Shown here: in pieces, positions 39,188 through 46,400 of the stretch
Position numbering within the stretch: position 1 is the first letter of the stretch
How the letters are laid out: each line of letters begins with the position of its first letter
DNA from: JBARRS01 sp049644345
GTDB taxonomy: Bacteria; Actinomycetota; Thermoleophilia; Gaiellales; Gaiellaceae
Length of the DNA stretch: 47,830 nt
Assembly (NCBI GenBank): GCA_049644345.1
Contig: JBARRS010000045.1
Span: 1-47,830 of the forward strand
Direction of reading: 5' to 3'
The notes under the pieces: generated by a model
Told to the model about the DNA's origin: nothing
Seen by the model: only the letters and a program-made list of their open reading frames with translations
Database searches by the model: none
Position numbers and translations under genes: made by a program

Positions 39188-39933
39188 GCTGCCATTCCGC
39201 CGTCCACGAGGAGCGCAGCACCGGTCACGTACGAGGCCTCGTCCGACGCGAGGAAGAGAGCCGGCGCGACCACTTCGTCCAGCGCCGCCAGCCGACCGAG
39301 GGGCGTCTTGCCCAGGACGTCCTCGCGGAGGTGGTCGACGGCCAGCATCGCTTCGGTCATCTCGGTCTCGACGTAACCGGGGCAGAGGGCGTTCACCCGC
39401 ACGCCCCGGTCGGCCCATTCGCGCGCGAGCGTGCGCGTGAGCTGGACGAGCCCGGCCTTCGACGCGCCGTAGCCGGCCAGACGAGGGCTGCCGACCGTCC
39501 CCGCCACGCTCGCGATCATCACCACCGAGCCGCCTGCCGTGAACAGGCCGGAGGCCGAGGCGCGCGTCATCAGGTACGCGCCGGTCAGGTTCGTGTCCAC
39601 CATCTGCCGCCAGGCGTCGACGTCGTGCACCTCCGCCCGCTGTCGCACCGGCGAGATCCCCGCGGCGTTCACGAGCACCGACGGCGGCCCGAAGCTCTGC
39701 GTCAGCTCCGAGACCGCGCGCTCGCAGGATGCCTCGTCGCGGATGTCGGCCGGCAGAGACAGGGCGCGATCACCGATCTCCGCCGCCACCTCCTCGCACT
39801 GAGATCGGGTCCGCGCCACGATGCCGACCGAGCCCCCCTCCGAGGCCAGAGCCAGCGCGATCGCCCGACCGATGCCGCGCCCGCCTCCCGTGACGAGGCA
39901 GGCGCGGCCGGTAAATCGGTCGGCCCGAGGCAC
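39184..39933 (-). CDS. Short-chain dehydrogenase/reductase
   Basis: A 249-residue classical SDR: TGGGRGIG (15-22), NAAG, IASVAG (Ser), YGASK (Tyr/Lys) and LCPGYVETEMTEAML. A cofactor-site Arg at VARTRSQ hints at NADP. It could be a 3-hydroxyacyl-CoA dehydrogenase (the LvaD role) in this operon. Start GTG 39933 sits directly behind the hydrolase stop (TAG then GTG), stop overlaps the acyl-CoA dehydrogenase start. Confidence 0.9.
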   Translation of the reverse strand: MPRADRFTGRACLVTGGGRGIGRAIALALASEGGSVGIVARTRSQCEEVAAEIGDRALSLPADIRDEASCERAVSELTQSFGPPSVLVNAAGISPVRQRAEVHDVDAWRQMVDTNLTGAYLMTRASASGLFTAGGSVVMIASVAGTVGSPRLAGYGASKAGLVQLTRTLAREWADRGVRVNALCPGYVETEMTEAMLAVDHLREDVLGKTPLGRLAALDEVVAPALFLASDEASYVTGAALLVDGGMAA

Positions 39934-40821
39934 CTAGACGGTTACGAAGGGCTCCGCAACGGAGGCACCGACGACCGCCCCGGTTTCGCTCGGCAGCTTC
40001 ATCTCGACCGGTTCCTCCGGGCCGGGAACCGAGTCCTTCAGCCGGGCGACGATCCGTCCTGAGTGAACCTTCGCCGGATAGTCGTGCACCGGCAGGACGA
40101 AGGTGTTCTGCAGGGCCTTCTTGATCGCCGCCTTCTCCTCCCGCTTCGAGACACTGTGGTTGCCGGTCGTCTGCGGCTCGAACTCGAGCACCTGGTAGAT
40201 CGGCTCCACGATCTGGTTCTGGATGTCGTAGATCACGTCACCGCAGATACAGGCGGTGCCCTCCTTGGTCTCGACGAGGACGTTCATCGAGCCCTCGGTG
40301 TGGGCTCCGGCGACCTCGCAGGTGACGCCGGGGATGATCTCCTCGGGCCCTGAGAGCTCCAGGTCGAGCAGCCGCAGCGCGCCCGGGGCGTGCAGCCGGT
40401 CGACGAGGTGCTTGATGTACTCGGCCGGGTACTGCTCTCCCATCAGGCCCGACACGGAGTGCTCGAGCTCGCGGCGGTTGATCACCACCGTCGTCGTGTT
40501 CGGGAAGCGGTCGTCCTGCCCCGCGTGGTCGATGTGCAAGTGCGTGTGCAGGATCCAGCGGATGTCCTTCAGGCTGAGGTCGTACTTGTCGAGCTGGTTC
40601 TCGAGCTCCTGCTCCTCGGAGATCCACCCGGTCATGCCGAGCCGCTGCATGATCTCCGTGCTGCTCGCGCCGGTGTCGACCAGGATCGGCTCCTCCCCAC
40701 CGAGAATGAGGAACCCGAAGGTCGGGACCTTCGCGCGAATGCCCATGTTCCGTCCGAGCACGAGGAAGCTCGAGTCGAGCTCGATGTCGATCAGGCTCAA
40801 GAGCTTGATTTCGAGCGCCAT
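39934..40821 (-). CDS. Metallo-beta-lactamase-fold, N-acyl homoserine lactonase family hydrolase
   Basis: 295 residues from ATG 40821. The metal motif reads HTHLHIDHAG (His94, His96, Asp98, His99), with the later ligands in VAGAHTEGSMNVLV (His), CGDVIYD (Asp) and LPVHDYPAKVH (His). The hydrophobic GFLILGGEEPILVDTG start of the fold and the spacing match AHL lactonases. These open gamma-lactones with two zinc or iron ions; the true substrate may be a quorum signal or any gamma-lactone. First gene of a six-gene minus operon; AGGAGGG lies twelve bases before the ATG and a GTG four codons earlier could compete as start. Confidence 0.92.
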   Translation of the reverse strand: MALEIKLLSLIDIELDSSFLVLGRNMGIRAKVPTFGFLILGGEEPILVDTGASSTEIMQRLGMTGWISEEQELENQLDKYDLSLKDIRWILHTHLHIDHAGQDDRFPNTTTVVINRRELEHSVSGLMGEQYPAEYIKHLVDRLHAPGALRLLDLELSGPEEIIPGVTCEVAGAHTEGSMNVLVETKEGTACICGDVIYDIQNQIVEPIYQVLEFEPQTTGNHSVSKREEKAAIKKALQNTFVLPVHDYPAKVHSGRIVARLKDSVPGPEEPVEMKLPSETGAVVGASVAEPFVTV

Positions 40822-40853
40822 CTCTCTTTTCACCCTCCTTTCGGAATCGGTGG

Positions 40854-40866
40854 CCGCTCGGAGCGG
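40854..40866. repeat. Operator-like dyad downstream of the lactonase-operon promoter
   Basis: CCGCTC, one base, GAGCGG: a perfect 13-base inverted repeat that covers the expected transcription start, just below the -10 at 40867-40872. It might bind a dimeric repressor. No regulator gene is near. Confidence 0.4.
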
Positions 40867-40895
40867 TAAATACGCCGTCCGCCCGCCGAAGTCAA
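40867..40895 (-). promoter_or_regulatory. Promoter of the lactonase-to-ABM operon
   Basis: Minus strand TTGACT (40895-40890), exactly 17 bases, TATTTA (40872-40867). It is the best-formed sigma-70 type promoter in the window and lies in the 97-base gap between the hydroxyisobutyrate-dehydrogenase-like gene and the lactonase gene. A dyad overlaps the start site. Confidence 0.6.
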
Positions 40896-40918
40896 TCCGG
40901 TGCGGCAGCGCTTGTGGC

Positions 40919-41779
40919 TCAGGAGCGCAGGCTGGCGTAAAAGGTCGCCGCCATGTCTTCGTCTCCATGGCCAAGCTCGATCGCCCGGTCGAACTGGCGG
41001 ATCGCCGCTTGCGCGAGCGGCAAATCCAGCCTCTCGTCGGCCGCCTCGGCGATCAGCCCAAGATCCTTGCGAGCGAGCCTGAGCGTGAAAGACGCCGGGA
41101 ATTCGCGCTTCATGATCGCTTCGCCCTTGATGTGGAGGTAGGGCATGTCCATCGAGCCTCCTTCCACGATCTCCAGAAGGCGCCGGGGATCGACGTCGAG
41201 GGCCTCCGCGAGCGCGAACGTCTCGGCGATGTTCTCGACGGTGCAGATGATCCAGTTGTTCAGGACGAGCTTGAGCCGGCTCCCTGCGCCGGCCTCGCCG
41301 AGCCAGACCGCCGCGCGACCGACCGCTTCGAAGATCGGGTCGCAGCGCCCGTGCGCGGACTCAGGACCCGAGGCGAGGACGAACAGCGTGCCCTCTTCGG
41401 CCTGCGGCCTCGACCCGAGTACAGGCGCGTCGACGAACGCGACGCCGCGCTCGGCTGCGAGCGCTGCGAGCCGCTCGGTCGCGCGGACCCCTATCGTGCC
41501 CATCTGGATCCACACAGCATCGTCGGGCATGGCTGCGAGCCCGCCGCCTTTCACCATCGCATCCTCGACCGCGGCGCCGTCGGCCAGCATCGTCACGAGG
41601 AGCTCGGCCTTCGCGACTGCTTCGGTCGGGGAATCCGCCACCTCGGCGCCTGCCTCCCCCAGCGCCTCGGCCCGTGCCCGCGTCCGGTTCCAGACCCGTA
41701 CCTCGTGGCCCGCCTCGAGCAAGCGGTGAGCCATCGGTGCCCCCATGATCCCTGTTCCCAGCACGGCCACCCTTGCCAC
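40919..41779 (-). CDS. 3-hydroxyisobutyrate dehydrogenase-like NAD(P)-dependent reductase
   Basis: A 286-residue beta-hydroxyacid dehydrogenase: AVLGTGIMGAPMA (N-terminal nucleotide motif, GTGIMG 8-13), Arg32 in VWNRT (suggesting NADP), substrate loop APVLGSRPQAEEGTL and catalytic Lys170 (RLKLVLNN). The family oxidises 3-hydroxyisobutyrate or reduces tartronate/succinic semialdehyde. Start GTG 41779 with GAGGAGGAG. Separate from the lactonase operon downstream, which has its own promoter. Confidence 0.92.
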   Translation of the reverse strand: MARVAVLGTGIMGAPMAHRLLEAGHEVRVWNRTRARAEALGEAGAEVADSPTEAVAKAELLVTMLADGAAVEDAMVKGGGLAAMPDDAVWIQMGTIGVRATERLAALAAERGVAFVDAPVLGSRPQAEEGTLFVLASGPESAHGRCDPIFEAVGRAAVWLGEAGAGSRLKLVLNNWIICTVENIAETFALAEALDVDPRRLLEIVEGGSMDMPYLHIKGEAIMKREFPASFTLRLARKDLGLIAEAADERLDLPLAQAAIRQFDRAIELGHGDEDMAATFYASLRS

Positions 41780-41853
41780 GTTCTCCTCCTCTCGCTTCGA
41801 GGTCCTGGGCTCGGAGCGTCAAGCGGTTGACGAAGGCCTCGCGGGCCGGCTCG

Positions 41854-42756
41854 TCATTTCATCTTGTTGCCCGGCTTCATTGCCGGCGTGTGCTTCTTCA
41901 TCGGCATCGTCGGCATGTGCATCATCCGGTCTTTCGCCCGGCGGGCGTCCGCCGAGTTCGGTTGGGTGAGGCCGGGCACGCTTGCTGGTGAGGCGGCGAT
42001 CCAGATGCCGAACGCGATGAAGACGACCGCGAATGCGTGCGAGAGGCGGACGCCGTACGGAAGCACCTTCTCCGCGAAGATGACCCCGGCCAGCACGGCC
42101 ATCCAGAAGAGGCTCATCACCCCGACGGCGAACAAGATCACCATCAGCCCCCAGCAGCAGCCGATGCAGAAGAGGCCGTGCTCGGCTCCCATCCGGAGCG
42201 CTCCGAGCCGACCCCGGCGCCAGCCGTGCAGGATGAAGTGCAGCGGGCCGCGGCAATGTCGGAGGCAGAGCTCCTTGAGCGGCGTCAGCTGGTAGACGCC
42301 GGCGGCGACGATTGCCCCGCCCGCCACGAACCGCCCGGCACGGTCCCACGCGAGGTATCCGGTTCCGGGCGCCGTCACCAGACGGAAGATGCCGTACGCG
42401 ATAAGGCCGTAGACGGTCCAAGCTGCGAAATAGCCGGCGGAGAACACCCATGTGGGGACGACGACCTCCCGGGCTCGCCGCTCGCGTTGGTGCGAGACGC
42501 GGGCAAAGAGGAGCACCATCGGCGCGACCGACGGGAGCATCATCGCCGCCATCATCGTGACCCAGATGCCGACGTACCAGCCGAGCCCGCCGAGCTCGGT
42601 ACCGGGGCCTGCGTCCATCCCCCGCATCCGGTAGACGATCACGATCCAGGCTGCAAGCGCCCCGCCCAGGATGAACGCGGTCGTCCAGACGGGGTTCAGC
42701 GAGCGCAGCGGCGAGGAGCGGTCGACCTCGTCTCGCGCAGGTGCGAGCGAGCTCAT
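41854..42756 (-). CDS. DUF2182 membrane protein with Met/His-rich C-terminal tail
   Basis: 300 residues from ATG 42756; the longer frame upstream reads through NrtS out of frame. Six or so membrane helices: VWTTAFILGGALAAWIVIV, YVGIWVTMMAAMMLPSVAPM (a DUF2182 hallmark), VFSAGYFAAWTVYGLIAYG, LCLRHCRGPLHFILHGW, HGLFCIGCCWGLMVILFAVG and VAVVFIAFGIWI-like segments. CxxCC in the fifth suggests metal contact. The last 24 residues contain seven Met, two His and five Lys (MMHMPTMPMKKHT), resembling copper-binding tails. The family is described as a putative metal-binding membrane protein; its job is unknown. Third gene after DUF1326 and NrtS, ATGA overlap. Confidence 0.9.
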   Translation of the reverse strand: MSSLAPARDEVDRSSPLRSLNPVWTTAFILGGALAAWIVIVYRMRGMDAGPGTELGGLGWYVGIWVTMMAAMMLPSVAPMVLLFARVSHQRERRAREVVVPTWVFSAGYFAAWTVYGLIAYGIFRLVTAPGTGYLAWDRAGRFVAGGAIVAAGVYQLTPLKELCLRHCRGPLHFILHGWRRGRLGALRMGAEHGLFCIGCCWGLMVILFAVGVMSLFWMAVLAGVIFAEKVLPYGVRLSHAFAVVFIAFGIWIAASPASVPGLTQPNSADARRAKDRMMHMPTMPMKKHTPAMKPGNKMK

Positions 42757-43031
42757 GCGCGCGCGCTCCGGTCGCCGGCGAGCACGCCGAGATTCGAGAC
42801 CACGAACGGGACGACGAAGTTGAGGCAGACCTTCACCGCCGTCAGCGCGGTCGCGTGCCCCCGGGCGATCACGTCGCCTTGATTGATCAGGGTCAGCACG
42901 CACCCCACGACGAGCGCGATCCGCACCGTCTTACGCAGGTTCGTCGGCGAGCGGCACGTAGCGACAGCTGCCCGCCACGGCGCTACCGGTGGCTGCCGAA
43001 TTCCTGTTTCTCGACGAGCGACGTGTGACAT
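42753..43031 (-). CDS. NrtS-like small membrane protein
   Basis: The frame gives 92 residues from ATG 43031; the conserved part is the last about 60: LRKTVRIALVVGCVLTLINQG, then KVCLNFVVPFVVSNLGVLAG, two membrane helices as in NrtS, a nitrate/nitrite transporter of cyanobacteria and others. The proposed start lies 49 bases inside the DUF1326 gene and has no good ribosome binding site, so the real start may be later. Nitrate transport is not supported by other genes here; its place between DUF1326 and DUF2182 suggests a shared role. Confidence 0.68.
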   Translation of the reverse strand: MSHVARRETGIRQPPVAPWRAAVATCRSPTNLRKTVRIALVVGCVLTLINQGDVIARGHATALTAVKVCLNFVVPFVVSNLGVLAGDRSARA

Positions 43032-43603
43032 CCGGTGTGATCGAACCCGATCTCGTCTGTCGATCGCATGGTCTGGGACTGCAAGATCTCGGCCTCACCC
43101 TCACCCGAGTACTCCATCCCGCCCGGAATGCGGACGAAGACCTGTTCGTCGTCGTTCGTGACGGGGTTCTTGATCGGCGCGAAGGTGTTCTCCATCCCGT
43201 CCCCGATCGTGATCGTTCCACTCCGGCCCGACACCTCGAAGTCGATCGGGACGACGGCCGGCTCCTTGACGTCGCTGACGATCGAAGCGACGACCTCGAA
43301 CCAGGTCCCGCCGGCCTGGCCCATCAGGATCTGACCGAGCGCGTTCTTCTGCTCGTCGCTCATGCCCGTATCGAAGTACGGCTTGACCGTGCCGTTGCCC
43401 TCGTGCAGCGGGCCCGGCCAGTGGTACGCGACGACCCACTTGATCCCGTCGAGCGAGACGCCGTCCAGACTGCCCTCCTCGACGTTCATGCCGAGTACGC
43501 CCTCGCACCAGTGGTGGGTTGGCTCGCTCATGAAGTCGCAGGGGCACCCGGGATCGCAGCTGCAGCTCTTGAAATACGTCCCCGACATCCGCCATTCAGT
43601 CAT
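42983..43603 (-). CDS. DUF1326 domain protein, copy 2
   Basis: 206 residues from ATG 43603 behind AAAGGAG (six-base spacing). The N-terminal hallmark SCSCDPGCPCDF gives Cys14, Cys16, Cys20 and Cys22, the same CxCxxxCxC as copy 1 at 4144. Further elements are EPTHHWCEGVLG, a YHWPGPLHEGNG loop and a C-terminal GFDHTGCHTS with another His/Cys pair. Role unknown; metal or redox handling is plausible. It heads a three-gene unit with NrtS- and DUF2182-type genes. The two copies share length and the Cys cluster but little else by eye. Confidence 0.88.
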   Translation of the reverse strand: MTEWRMSGTYFKSCSCDPGCPCDFMSEPTHHWCEGVLGMNVEEGSLDGVSLDGIKWVVAYHWPGPLHEGNGTVKPYFDTGMSDEQKNALGQILMGQAGGTWFEVVASIVSDVKEPAVVPIDFEVSGRSGTITIGDGMENTFAPIKNPVTNDDEQVFVRIPGGMEYSGEGEAEILQSQTMRSTDEIGFDHTGCHTSLVEKQEFGSHR

Positions 43604-43631
43604 CGACCGCTCCTTTCGCCGTGGCCGGCGG

Positions 43632-43660
43632 ATTCTGATGCGCCCGGTGCGCGCATTCAA
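43632..43660 (-). promoter_or_regulatory. Promoter of the DUF1326-NrtS-DUF2182 unit
   Basis: Minus strand TTGAAT (43660-43655), 17 bases, CAGAAT (43637-43632), leaving a leader of about 20 bases with the AAAGGAG ribosome binding site before the ATG at 43603. Each hexamer matches consensus at four positions. Confidence 0.5.
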
Positions 43661-43671
43661 GGGGAGGCGAC

Positions 43672-43677
43672 TACATT
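43672..43677 (+). promoter_or_regulatory. Candidate -10 of the amidohydrolase gene (leaderless)
   Basis: TACATT, seven bases before the GTG at 43685, overlapping the divergent control region of the DUF1326 unit. No ribosome binding site lies at a useful distance, which fits leaderless initiation. Confidence 0.4.
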
Positions 43678-43684
43678 CCACCGC

Positions 43685-45226
43685 GTGATCCTCGAGAACT
43701 GCCTCGTGCGGACGCTCGACCCGTCGCTGCCGGCCGCGCGCAGCCTCGCGATCGCGGGCGAGTGGATCGCCGGCGGCGTGGGCACTCACGAAACCGCTCT
43801 TGCGACCCCTGAACGGATAGACGTGGGCGGCCGCTGTATCCTGCCGGGCTTCAACGACGCCCACGTCCACTTTCCGACCTGGGCGATCGCGCAGCGGGAA
43901 GTCCGGCTCGCGGACACGCGCTCGCTCGCGGAGGCCGTCGCCCGCGTGCGCGAGGCGGCCGGCTCGCTCGAGCCCGGTCGCTGGCTGCGGGGGTTCGGGT
44001 GGCGCAGCGGGGACTGGTCACCGCCGGTGGAGCCGACGCGGGAAGCCCTCGACGAAGTCACAGGCGAGAAGCCGACGGCGCTCGTCGCGCACGACTTCCA
44101 CTCGCTGTGGCTGAACTCGGCTGCGCTCGCCCGCGCCGACGGCGACGTGCAGGTCGACGGGGGCGTCGTCGAGCTCGACGAGCGAGGCGAGCCGACCGGG
44201 GTCCTTCGCGAGCAGGCGGCCTGGCGGTTTCTCGATCTCCATGCGCGTCCTTCCGACGATGAGTTCGTCGAAGCGATGCGTCCGGCGCTCGAGCTCGCCG
44301 CCGCCCGGGGTGTCACGGCAGTCCACGACAAGGACGGCCGATTCGGGGCGCTGCGACTGTTCCAGCGGCTCGACTCCGAGCGCTCGTTGCCGCTGCGGGT
44401 CTGGCAGTCGCTTCCGCACGAGCAGGTCGACCGACTCGCCGAGACGGGTATTCGCTCGGGGTTCGGCAGCGAGCGGGTCAAGCTCGGCTACCTGAAGGTG
44501 TTCATGGACGGGACGCTCGGCTCGCAGACCGCGCGGATGCTGGACGGCTCGGGCGTCGAGATCACCAAGCGAGAGCACCTCGAGGAGATCGTCCGCGCGG
44601 CCTCGGCAGCCGGGTTCCCGGTGGCCGTCCATGCGATCGGCGACCGGGCGAACCGCGACGCACTCGATGCGTTCGAGGCGACGCGCGACGTCTGGCAGCC
44701 CCTCGGCCTCCGCCAGAGAATCGAGCACGCGCAGCTGCTCGCCCCCGAGGACGTCCCGCGCTTTGCAGAGCTCGGAATCGCCGCGTCGGTTCAGTTCAGC
44801 CACGCCCCGTCCGACCGCGACCTCGCCGACCGCTTCTGGGCCGGCAAGACGGACGGCGCGTACGCATACCGCTCGCTCGCGGAGACCGGAGCGCTGCTCG
44901 CAAACGGATCGGATGCGCCAATCGAGGAGCTCGACCCGTGGGCAGGCGTCGTCGCCGGAGTCCTCCGGACGCTCGACGAGCGGCCGGCCTGGCATCCGGA
45001 ACAGACCGTGACCCTGGACCAGGCGCTGGAGGCGACCTGCGTCAACCCCGCGTGGCTCGCGGGTGACGAGCGGCGCCGGGGCAGGCTTCTCCCGGGCTAC
45101 TACGCCGACCTTGTCGTCCTCGACCGCGATCCGCTCGGGTCCGAGCCCGAGGAGCTCGCCCAGGTTCAGGTCGTCGCCACGATGCTCGGCGGCCGCTGGA
45201 CGTACAACCCGCCGCCGTGGGACTAG
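43685..45226 (+). CDS. Amidohydrolase family protein (YtcJ-like)
   Basis: 513 residues from GTG 43685; the open frame upstream is a shadow of the DUF1326 gene. Metal-binding NDAHVHF (His60, His62), later VAVHAIGDRAN and IEHAQLLAPEDVPR (His), ASVQFSHAPSDRD, and SDAPIEELDPW (Asp) complete the amidohydrolase site of the YtcJ/metal-dependent hydrolase type. KLGYLKVFMDGTLGSQTARM is also typical. Substrates of this group are mostly unknown amides or lactams. Monocistronic by position; convergent with the PHP gene. Confidence 0.93.
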   Translation: MILENCLVRTLDPSLPAARSLAIAGEWIAGGVGTHETALATPERIDVGGRCILPGFNDAHVHFPTWAIAQREVRLADTRSLAEAVARVREAAGSLEPGRWLRGFGWRSGDWSPPVEPTREALDEVTGEKPTALVAHDFHSLWLNSAALARADGDVQVDGGVVELDERGEPTGVLREQAAWRFLDLHARPSDDEFVEAMRPALELAAARGVTAVHDKDGRFGALRLFQRLDSERSLPLRVWQSLPHEQVDRLAETGIRSGFGSERVKLGYLKVFMDGTLGSQTARMLDGSGVEITKREHLEEIVRAASAAGFPVAVHAIGDRANRDALDAFEATRDVWQPLGLRQRIEHAQLLAPEDVPRFAELGIAASVQFSHAPSDRDLADRFWAGKTDGAYAYRSLAETGALLANGSDAPIEELDPWAGVVAGVLRTLDERPAWHPEQTVTLDQALEATCVNPAWLAGDERRRGRLLPGYYADLVVLDRDPLGSEPEELAQVQVVATMLGGRWTYNPPPWD

Positions 45227-45233
45227 TGCCAAC

Positions 45234-45246
45234 CGCTCCGGGAGCG
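45234..45246. repeat. Inverted repeat between convergent amidohydrolase and PHP genes
   Basis: CGCTCC, one base, GGAGCG in the 28-base gap between the two stops. As RNA it would form a five-pair hairpin in both directions without a T-run, so it is at best a weak bidirectional terminator. It resembles the dyad at 40854-40866 but is not the same. Confidence 0.3.
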
Positions 45247-45254
45247 AGCTTCCG

Positions 45255-46010
45255 TCACTGCCGGCGCCGCCAGAACCGGCGCCGGCGGACGGCCGGCCGC
45301 TCCGGCAGCTCACCGTCATCGACGACCGCACGCGGGACGTCGACCGTCAACCAGCGCGCAAGCTCGTCGTCGTCGATCGCGTTCACGGCCGCGGTCATCC
45401 CGATCGCCCGGATCGACGGGGCGTGAGCGTCGCTTGCGAGCATGTGGGCGAGCCCGAGGTCGAGCAGCCGGAACGCGGTCTCGCGGCTCCGCCGCCCCAG
45501 CCGACCGTCGACCGAGGCCGCGGTCACCTGCACGAGTGTCCCCGCCTCGACCAACGGCTCGAGGCGCCGAGGCGAGGCCTGCACCTCCGCGTTCCGCTCC
45601 GGGTGAGCGAGCACGGGCGTGATCCCGTGCGCGATTGCACGGTCGAAGAGACGTTGCTCGAGGTCGAGCGGCCACCCGAAGTACGGCGTCTCGACGAGCA
45701 GGTACGACGGATTGCCGCCGAGCCCGAATCTCTGGAGCTCTTCCAGCCCTCGCCCCAGCTCCTCGAGCGCCACCTCGCCGCCCGGGCGGAGCTCGAGCGG
45801 GATCCCGGCGGTCACGACCGCCGTACGCAGGCTTTCGAGGGCTTGCTCCATCGCTTCGGCGCTGGTCGGGTAGTCCTCGCGCACGTGTGGCGTCGCGGCG
45901 ACGACCTCGATCCCGTCGGCAACGGCCGCGCGCGCCATCTCGAGCGCATCCTCGAGAGCCGCCGGCCCGTCGTCGACGCCGGGAAGGATGTGGGAGTGGA
46001 GGTCGATCAC
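45255..46010 (-). CDS. CpsB/CapC-like tyrosine-protein phosphatase (PHP fold)
   Basis: 251 residues from GTG 46010, chosen because IDLHSHILPGVDDGP is the conserved start. Metal ligands are in DLHSHILPG (His5, His7), AATPHVRED, RPGGEVAL and VLAHPERN, and LASDAHAPS near the end. PHP-fold CpsB proteins remove phosphate from tyrosine kinases that control capsule synthesis; others are plain phosphoesterases. No capsule genes or BY-kinase are in the window. The tail is Arg-rich. Divergent from the HxlR regulator with 40 bases between. Confidence 0.9.
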   Translation of the reverse strand: MIDLHSHILPGVDDGPAALEDALEMARAAVADGIEVVAATPHVREDYPTSAEAMEQALESLRTAVVTAGIPLELRPGGEVALEELGRGLEELQRFGLGGNPSYLLVETPYFGWPLDLEQRLFDRAIAHGITPVLAHPERNAEVQASPRRLEPLVEAGTLVQVTAASVDGRLGRRSRETAFRLLDLGLAHMLASDAHAPSIRAIGMTAAVNAIDDDELARWLTVDVPRAVVDDGELPERPAVRRRRFWRRRQ

Positions 46011-46035
46011 GGGCGTCGGCCGGGGCCCTGCCGAG

Positions 46036-46042
46036 TACCATA
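46036..46042. promoter_or_regulatory. Divergent -10 elements between PHP and HxlR genes
   Basis: TACCAT on plus (46036-46041) lies nine bases before the HxlR ATG at 46051; the complementary strand reads TATGGT (46042-46037), which would start a short leader for the PHP gene. Both matches are moderate. Confidence 0.35.
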
Positions 46043-46050
46043 GAGGCGCA

Positions 46051-46395
46051 ATGCGCACGATGAAGGCGGTTCACGACGAGACCTGCTCGGTGGCTGCCTG
46101 CGCCGAGATCATCGGGGCGAAGTGGACGGCGCTCCTCGTCCACGACCTCTCAGAGGGCGCGCGGCGGTTCTCCGAGCTTCAGCACTCGTGCCCCGGCATC
46201 AGCCCGCGGACGCTCTCGGAACGGCTGCGTGCGCTCGAGGACGACGGGATCGTGCTGCGCCACAGCTTCCCCGAGTCGCCTCCCCGCGTCGAGTACGAGC
46301 TGACCGACAAGGGCGAGGCGCTGCTGCCGATCATCACCGAGATGCGCCGCTACGGACACGCCTGGCTCGTCGAGGACGAGCCGGCCGTCGTCTAG
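46051..46395 (+). CDS. HxlR-family winged-helix transcriptional regulator
   Basis: 114 residues from ATG 46051 (a second ATG at 46060 is possible). CSVAACAEIIGAKWTALLV (Cys12 at the conserved HxlR cysteine), LQHSCPGISPRTLSERLRAL (recognition helix), LEDDGIVLRHSFPESPPRVEY (wing) and LTDKGEALLPIITEM are standard. HxlR proteins bind DNA as dimers and often answer to aldehydes or oxidants via that cysteine. It is the only recognisable DNA-binding regulator in the window. Divergent from the PHP gene, which it may control; convergent five bases from the M20 gene. Confidence 0.93.
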   Translation: MRTMKAVHDETCSVAACAEIIGAKWTALLVHDLSEGARRFSELQHSCPGISPRTLSERLRALEDDGIVLRHSFPESPPRVEYELTDKGEALLPIITEMRRYGHAWLVEDEPAVV

Positions 46396-46400
46396 GCCCT

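Noticed and set aside
42989..45226. A 745-codon frame extending the amidohydrolase upstream
   Set aside because: The extra N-terminus is antisense to the DUF1326 gene and lacks family sequence; the amidohydrolase starts near 43685.
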